From the NCBI GenBank assembly GCA_902827055.1, contig CADEHD010000067.1, forward strand, positions 1-8,957: DNA of 8,957 nucleotides, in the 5' to 3' direction. The notes under the pieces are model-generated. The model searched no databases. It was not told the DNA's origin and saw nothing but the letters and a program-made list of their open reading frames with translations. Origin of the DNA: an uncultured Chloroflexota bacterium (GTDB taxonomy: Bacteria > Chloroflexota > Dehalococcoidia > UBA2979). This document shows, one piece after another, positions 6,763 to 8,957 of the stretch. The translations under genes and the position numbers were made by a program. Numbering within the stretch: the stretch's first letter is position 1; each line of letters opens with the position of its first letter.

Positions 6763-7100
6763 CCATCGACCTCGAATCGTGGCTCATCGACGCGGGCGAT
6801 GCCGTGATCACGAAGCGAGTCGAGCGGGGTGACGAGGCGCTGACCGCGCTCGACCGGGCGGTGTACGACCTCTGGGCGATCGACTACGCCGTGCGCAACT
6901 CGGGCACGCTGCGGCCTCTCGAGGACTTGCGGCCGACCGCGGTCGCGGACCTCGCGACGTTCGCCGAGGAGCAGGGCCTGCCCGTGCTCGGAGAGTGGCT
7001 GCGTGGTGCCTCGAGCGCCCGGTCCTTCTCTCGGTCGTACGAGTCGACGTTCCCGACCGCCTGCGCCGAGTTGCGCGACCGGTATGAGGGCGGCTCGTGA
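6759..7100 (+). CDS. Small conserved-looking protein of unknown function
   Basis: A 113-residue soluble, acidic protein without signal peptide or membrane segment. The part around residues 25-50, ALTALDRAVYDLWAIDYAV followed by RNSGTL, faintly recalls the DUF4375/DMP19 pattern (ER-VY-L--L--EV-NGG), but the key NGGF is replaced by NSGT, so the assignment is weak. The rest is helical with no catalytic motif visible. It is judged real because GTG 6759 overlaps the GNAT stop by GTGA, its own stop overlaps the Nudix start by GTGA, GGAGGGG lies at 6741-6747, and the frame shows ordinary GC-rich codon use. Its job is unknown; position between an acetyltransferase and a hydrolase says only that the three are co-expressed. 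Confidence 0.7.
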   Translation: MTIDLESWLIDAGDAVITKRVERGDEALTALDRAVYDLWAIDYAVRNSGTLRPLEDLRPTAVADLATFAEEQGLPVLGEWLRGASSARSFSRSYESTFPTACAELRDRYEGGS

Positions 7101-7642
7101 CCCAGGGCGGCGAGCACATCCCGGAGCTGGTGCGCAGCGACACGGTCCACCGCGGGTACCCCTTCGACGTGACCGTCGACACACTGCGAGTGGCGGACGG
7201 GCGCGAGGTCGTGCGTTCGATCGCGCGGCATCCCGGAGCCATCGCGATCGTTGCGCGCGACGAGGATGGGCGCTGGCTGCTGGTGCGCCAGTACCGGCAC
7301 GCCGCCGGGCGCTGGCTCCTCGAGATCCCCGCCGGGACCCTCGAGGTGGGCGAGGCGCCCGAGGTCACGGCGGCTCGTGAGCTCCGCGAGGAGACCGGCT
7401 ACGCCGCGGACCGCCTCGAGCGGCTCGGCGGCACGTGGATGGCGCCGGGGTTCTGCACCGAGTACATCACGTACTACCTCGCGAGCGAGCTGCGCCCCGA
7501 CCCCCTCCCCCATGACGCCGACGAGGAGTTCGCGCCAGTCGAGCGCCTGACACTCGACCAGTTGCGCGCCGCGGTCACTTCCGGCGCGATCGAAGACGCC
7601 AAGACCCTGGTGGCGATGCAGCTCATGGCGCTGCGAGGCTGA
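7097..7642 (+). CDS. Nudix hydrolase, ADP-ribose pyrophosphatase-like
   Basis: Nudix enzymes cleave nucleoside diphosphates linked to another group using Mg2+ or Mn2+. The 181-residue product has a perfect Nudix box, GX5EX7REUXEEXGU, at residues 80-102, with Gly80, Glu86, Arg94, Glu95, Glu98, Glu99 and Gly101. Upstream is HPGAIAIVARDEDGRWLLVRQYR, and the segment LLEIPAGTLEVGE is typical of the ADP-ribose/ADP-sugar pyrophosphatase (NudF-like) branch. The product would be AMP plus ribose 5-phosphate if ADP-ribose is the substrate. GTG 7097 overlaps the preceding stop as GTGA and has GAGGG at 7086-7090. With nadK nearby, a role in turnover of NAD breakdown products is possible but inferred. Subfamily is fairly likely; exact substrate is not proven. 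Confidence 0.9.
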   Translation: MTQGGEHIPELVRSDTVHRGYPFDVTVDTLRVADGREVVRSIARHPGAIAIVARDEDGRWLLVRQYRHAAGRWLLEIPAGTLEVGEAPEVTAARELREETGYAADRLERLGGTWMAPGFCTEYITYYLASELRPDPLPHDADEEFAPVERLTLDQLRAAVTSGAIEDAKTLVAMQLMALRG

Positions 7643-7648
7643 GCCGCG

Positions 7649-8734
7649 ATGCCGCGTGCAGGACAGGCGAGCGGCATGCGGATGCTGGTGGTGCGCGTCG
7701 GGTGGGGAGCGCTCGTGGGACTGGCCACGCTCCTCGGTGGTTGTGCGGGTGCCGAACCGCCCGGCCCTCCAGCGCCGACGCAGGCGAGCAGCCCGACGGC
7801 CTCCGCGGCGTTGACGGCGCCCGGTGGCGCTGCGAGTACGACGCCCACCCCTCGAGCGGACGGGACCAGCTCGGCCGGCCGAACACCGACGGCGCAGCCT
7901 GCAGCTGGGGCCACCGGCACGCCCGCGCCCGCACCGGGGGCCGACCCCACCGGGCCAGCGCCCGCGCCGCCCGTCCTACCCGCGCCTCCCGCCCCGCTGC
8001 CGTTCGACCTCAACGGGTACCCGCTCTACCTCGGGGACGGGGGCGGCAGCGAGGAGAACGCGTCCCGGCTGCCTCGGGGCGTGACCTACTCGATTGGCGG
8101 TGTCGTGCTCTTCACCACGCCGTCCAGCGGTGACTTGTTGCCCCTCGGGCGGCCGTTGCTGCCCGCCGGGGGACGGTGGCGATTCGGGTTCCGCGAGGCG
8201 GTGACCGGCTCTGAGTTGTTCATCGGGCAGGACTGGGGTGAGCAGTCGCGCCGTCTCGCCGGGGAGCGTGAGCTGCAAGCTGCGGCGGACCGCCTCTTTG
8301 ACGATGTGCTGGCGACGTTCCGCGCCGCCCCGCCGGCCCCGACACACCCCGTCCCCACGCTGCCCCTCGGCGCGACGCAGGAGGCGGTGCTGCAGCTCGA
8401 CCTCGCCACGGGGGCGCGTCGCCTCCTCGGTGCCCGCCTCGTGGGTGCAGAGGGCGTCGCGTGGGACCTGTCGACCCCCGGTGTCGCGGGGCTGCGCTAC
8501 CGCAGCCGCGTGCCCCTGCGTGAGTCGTGGGCCTTCCTGCGCGAGCACGCGGTGTACTCGTGGCAATTCGAGACCGCCTCGCTGGGCTGCACGGGCGACG
8601 CCCCCGACGCGGCTGGCGGCGTGCTGACCTGCGAGAGCGTCGGCCGGCAGGTCGTGCTGCGCGTGAGCGGTGACGGGGGCGACCTCGAGTTCCCGACCGC
8701 CGTCGAGGTCTCCGTGCGGCGGCTGGAGCGCTAG
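7649..8734 (+). CDS. Predicted lipoprotein with Pro/Ala/Thr-rich linker, unknown function
   Basis: The 361-residue product has a type II signal peptide: basic start, hydrophobic core LVGLATLLGG, then Cys32 as the lipidated residue (LGGC, an acceptable lipobox). Residues 33-118 are a low-complexity linker rich in Pro, Ala, Thr and Gly, likely extended and able to reach through a cell wall. A globular part follows (119-361) with many beta-prone segments. Cys314 and Cys328, its only cysteines, may form a disulphide. No family or catalytic motif is recognised. ATG 7649 is six bases after the Nudix stop; ATG 7676 (Met10), preceded by AGGCGAG, would give a tighter 22-residue signal peptide and is equally plausible. 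The stop TAG (8732-8734) shares CTAG with the convergent gene. Confidence 0.75.
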   Translation: MPRAGQASGMRMLVVRVGWGALVGLATLLGGCAGAEPPGPPAPTQASSPTASAALTAPGGAASTTPTPRADGTSSAGRTPTAQPAAGATGTPAPAPGADPTGPAPAPPVLPAPPAPLPFDLNGYPLYLGDGGGSEENASRLPRGVTYSIGGVVLFTTPSSGDLLPLGRPLLPAGGRWRFGFREAVTGSELFIGQDWGEQSRRLAGERELQAAADRLFDDVLATFRAAPPAPTHPVPTLPLGATQEAVLQLDLATGARRLLGARLVGAEGVAWDLSTPGVAGLRYRSRVPLRESWAFLREHAVYSWQFETASLGCTGDAPDAAGGVLTCESVGRQVVLRVSGDGGDLEFPTAVEVSVRRLER

Positions 8735-8957
8735 CCGGACCCTGGCCTGGTGGCGTCGCCCGCTACGGGCACGAGGGCCTCCGGCGATACTCGGCGGCCG
8801 CCGGGCGGAGCCTCGGTGTCCTCGCGGTTCGCGAGCGGGATCGCGAGACGCAGGATCTGCGGGCGAAGGGCGACCACCACGACCAGGATCGCGAGCGCCG
8901 TCAGCGACATGATGTGCATCGAGTTCTGGGCGCCGAACCGCTCCGCGAGCACGCCCG
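8731..8957 (-). CDS. Probable MFS transporter (3' end only)
   Basis: On the minus strand an open frame enters from the right edge and ends at TAG (complement of 8731-8733), giving the last 75 or so residues. It reads GVLAERFGAQNSMHIMSLTA, then a hydrophobic helix (LAILVVVVAL), then a short basic and Pro-rich cytoplasmic tail. A loop of the GxLAERFG kind followed by one last helix is what the end of a major facilitator permease looks like. The GTG at 8950-8952 is read as an internal Val, since the frame continues upstream with Gly. Substrate and full length are outside the window. The family call rests on one helix and a loop, so it is moderate. Confidence 0.55.
   Translation of the reverse strand, partial: GVLAERFGAQNSMHIMSLTALAILVVVVALRPQILRLAIPLANREDTEAPPGGRRVSPEALVPVAGDATRPGSG

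Noticed and set aside
7700..8133. Alternative + strand frame across the lipoprotein linker
   Set aside because: The lipoprotein frame has a proper signal peptide and lipobox; the alternative is low-complexity Arg/Ala/Pro sequence.

Overview
This is a GC-rich, tightly packed bacterial chromosomal segment with housekeeping genes almost throughout. Ten genes read on the + strand; one partial gene at the right end reads on the - strand. No rRNA or tRNA gene, CRISPR array, insertion sequence, phage gene or attachment site was seen, and no gene-free stretch reaches 300 bases. The organism is probably a GC-rich member of the Chloroflexota (Dehalococcoidia-like). That is inference from overall protein character and from a single clpP in a tig-clpP-clpX array, where actinobacteria usually carry two clpP copies. 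It has not been tested by a search.

Layout. (1) 1-179: C-terminal end of an oligopeptide/dipeptide ABC transporter permease. (2) 180-363: intergenic region with a terminator-like hairpin, an extended -10 promoter and a second hairpin followed by TTT in the tig leader. (3) 364-3923: proteostasis cluster of trigger factor (TTG start), ClpP (GTG start) and ClpX, closed by a strong hairpin and a REP-like palindrome. (4) 4048-6202: tlyA and nadK overlapping by ATGA, then a small isoprenylcysteine-methyltransferase-type membrane protein two bases later. (5) 6265-8734: a short N-acetylglutamate-synthase-like GNAT, a small uncharacterised protein and a Nudix hydrolase joined by two GTGA overlaps, then a lipoprotein with a long Pro/Ala/Thr linker. 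(6) 8731-8957: the convergent C-terminal end of a probable MFS transporter, whose stop codon shares a CTAG tetramer with the lipoprotein stop.

How the genes work together. Trigger factor receives nascent chains at the ribosome, and ClpX unfolds substrates for the ClpP chamber, so the first cluster covers folding and disposal of proteins. TlyA (rRNA 2'-O-methylation) and NadK (NADP synthesis) are a common pair in bacteria; the usual next neighbour, recN, is absent here. The last + strand cluster is metabolic and mixed: acetyl transfer, probable ADP-ribose or nucleotide-sugar hydrolysis, and an envelope lipoprotein.

Nothing here looks like a new multi-gene system. The most interesting signals are regulatory: TANNNT boxes placed 6-8 bases before the ATG of tlyA and of the GNAT gene with no Shine-Dalgarno, which suggests leaderless mRNAs, and a terminator-like hairpin between the tig promoter and its start codon.
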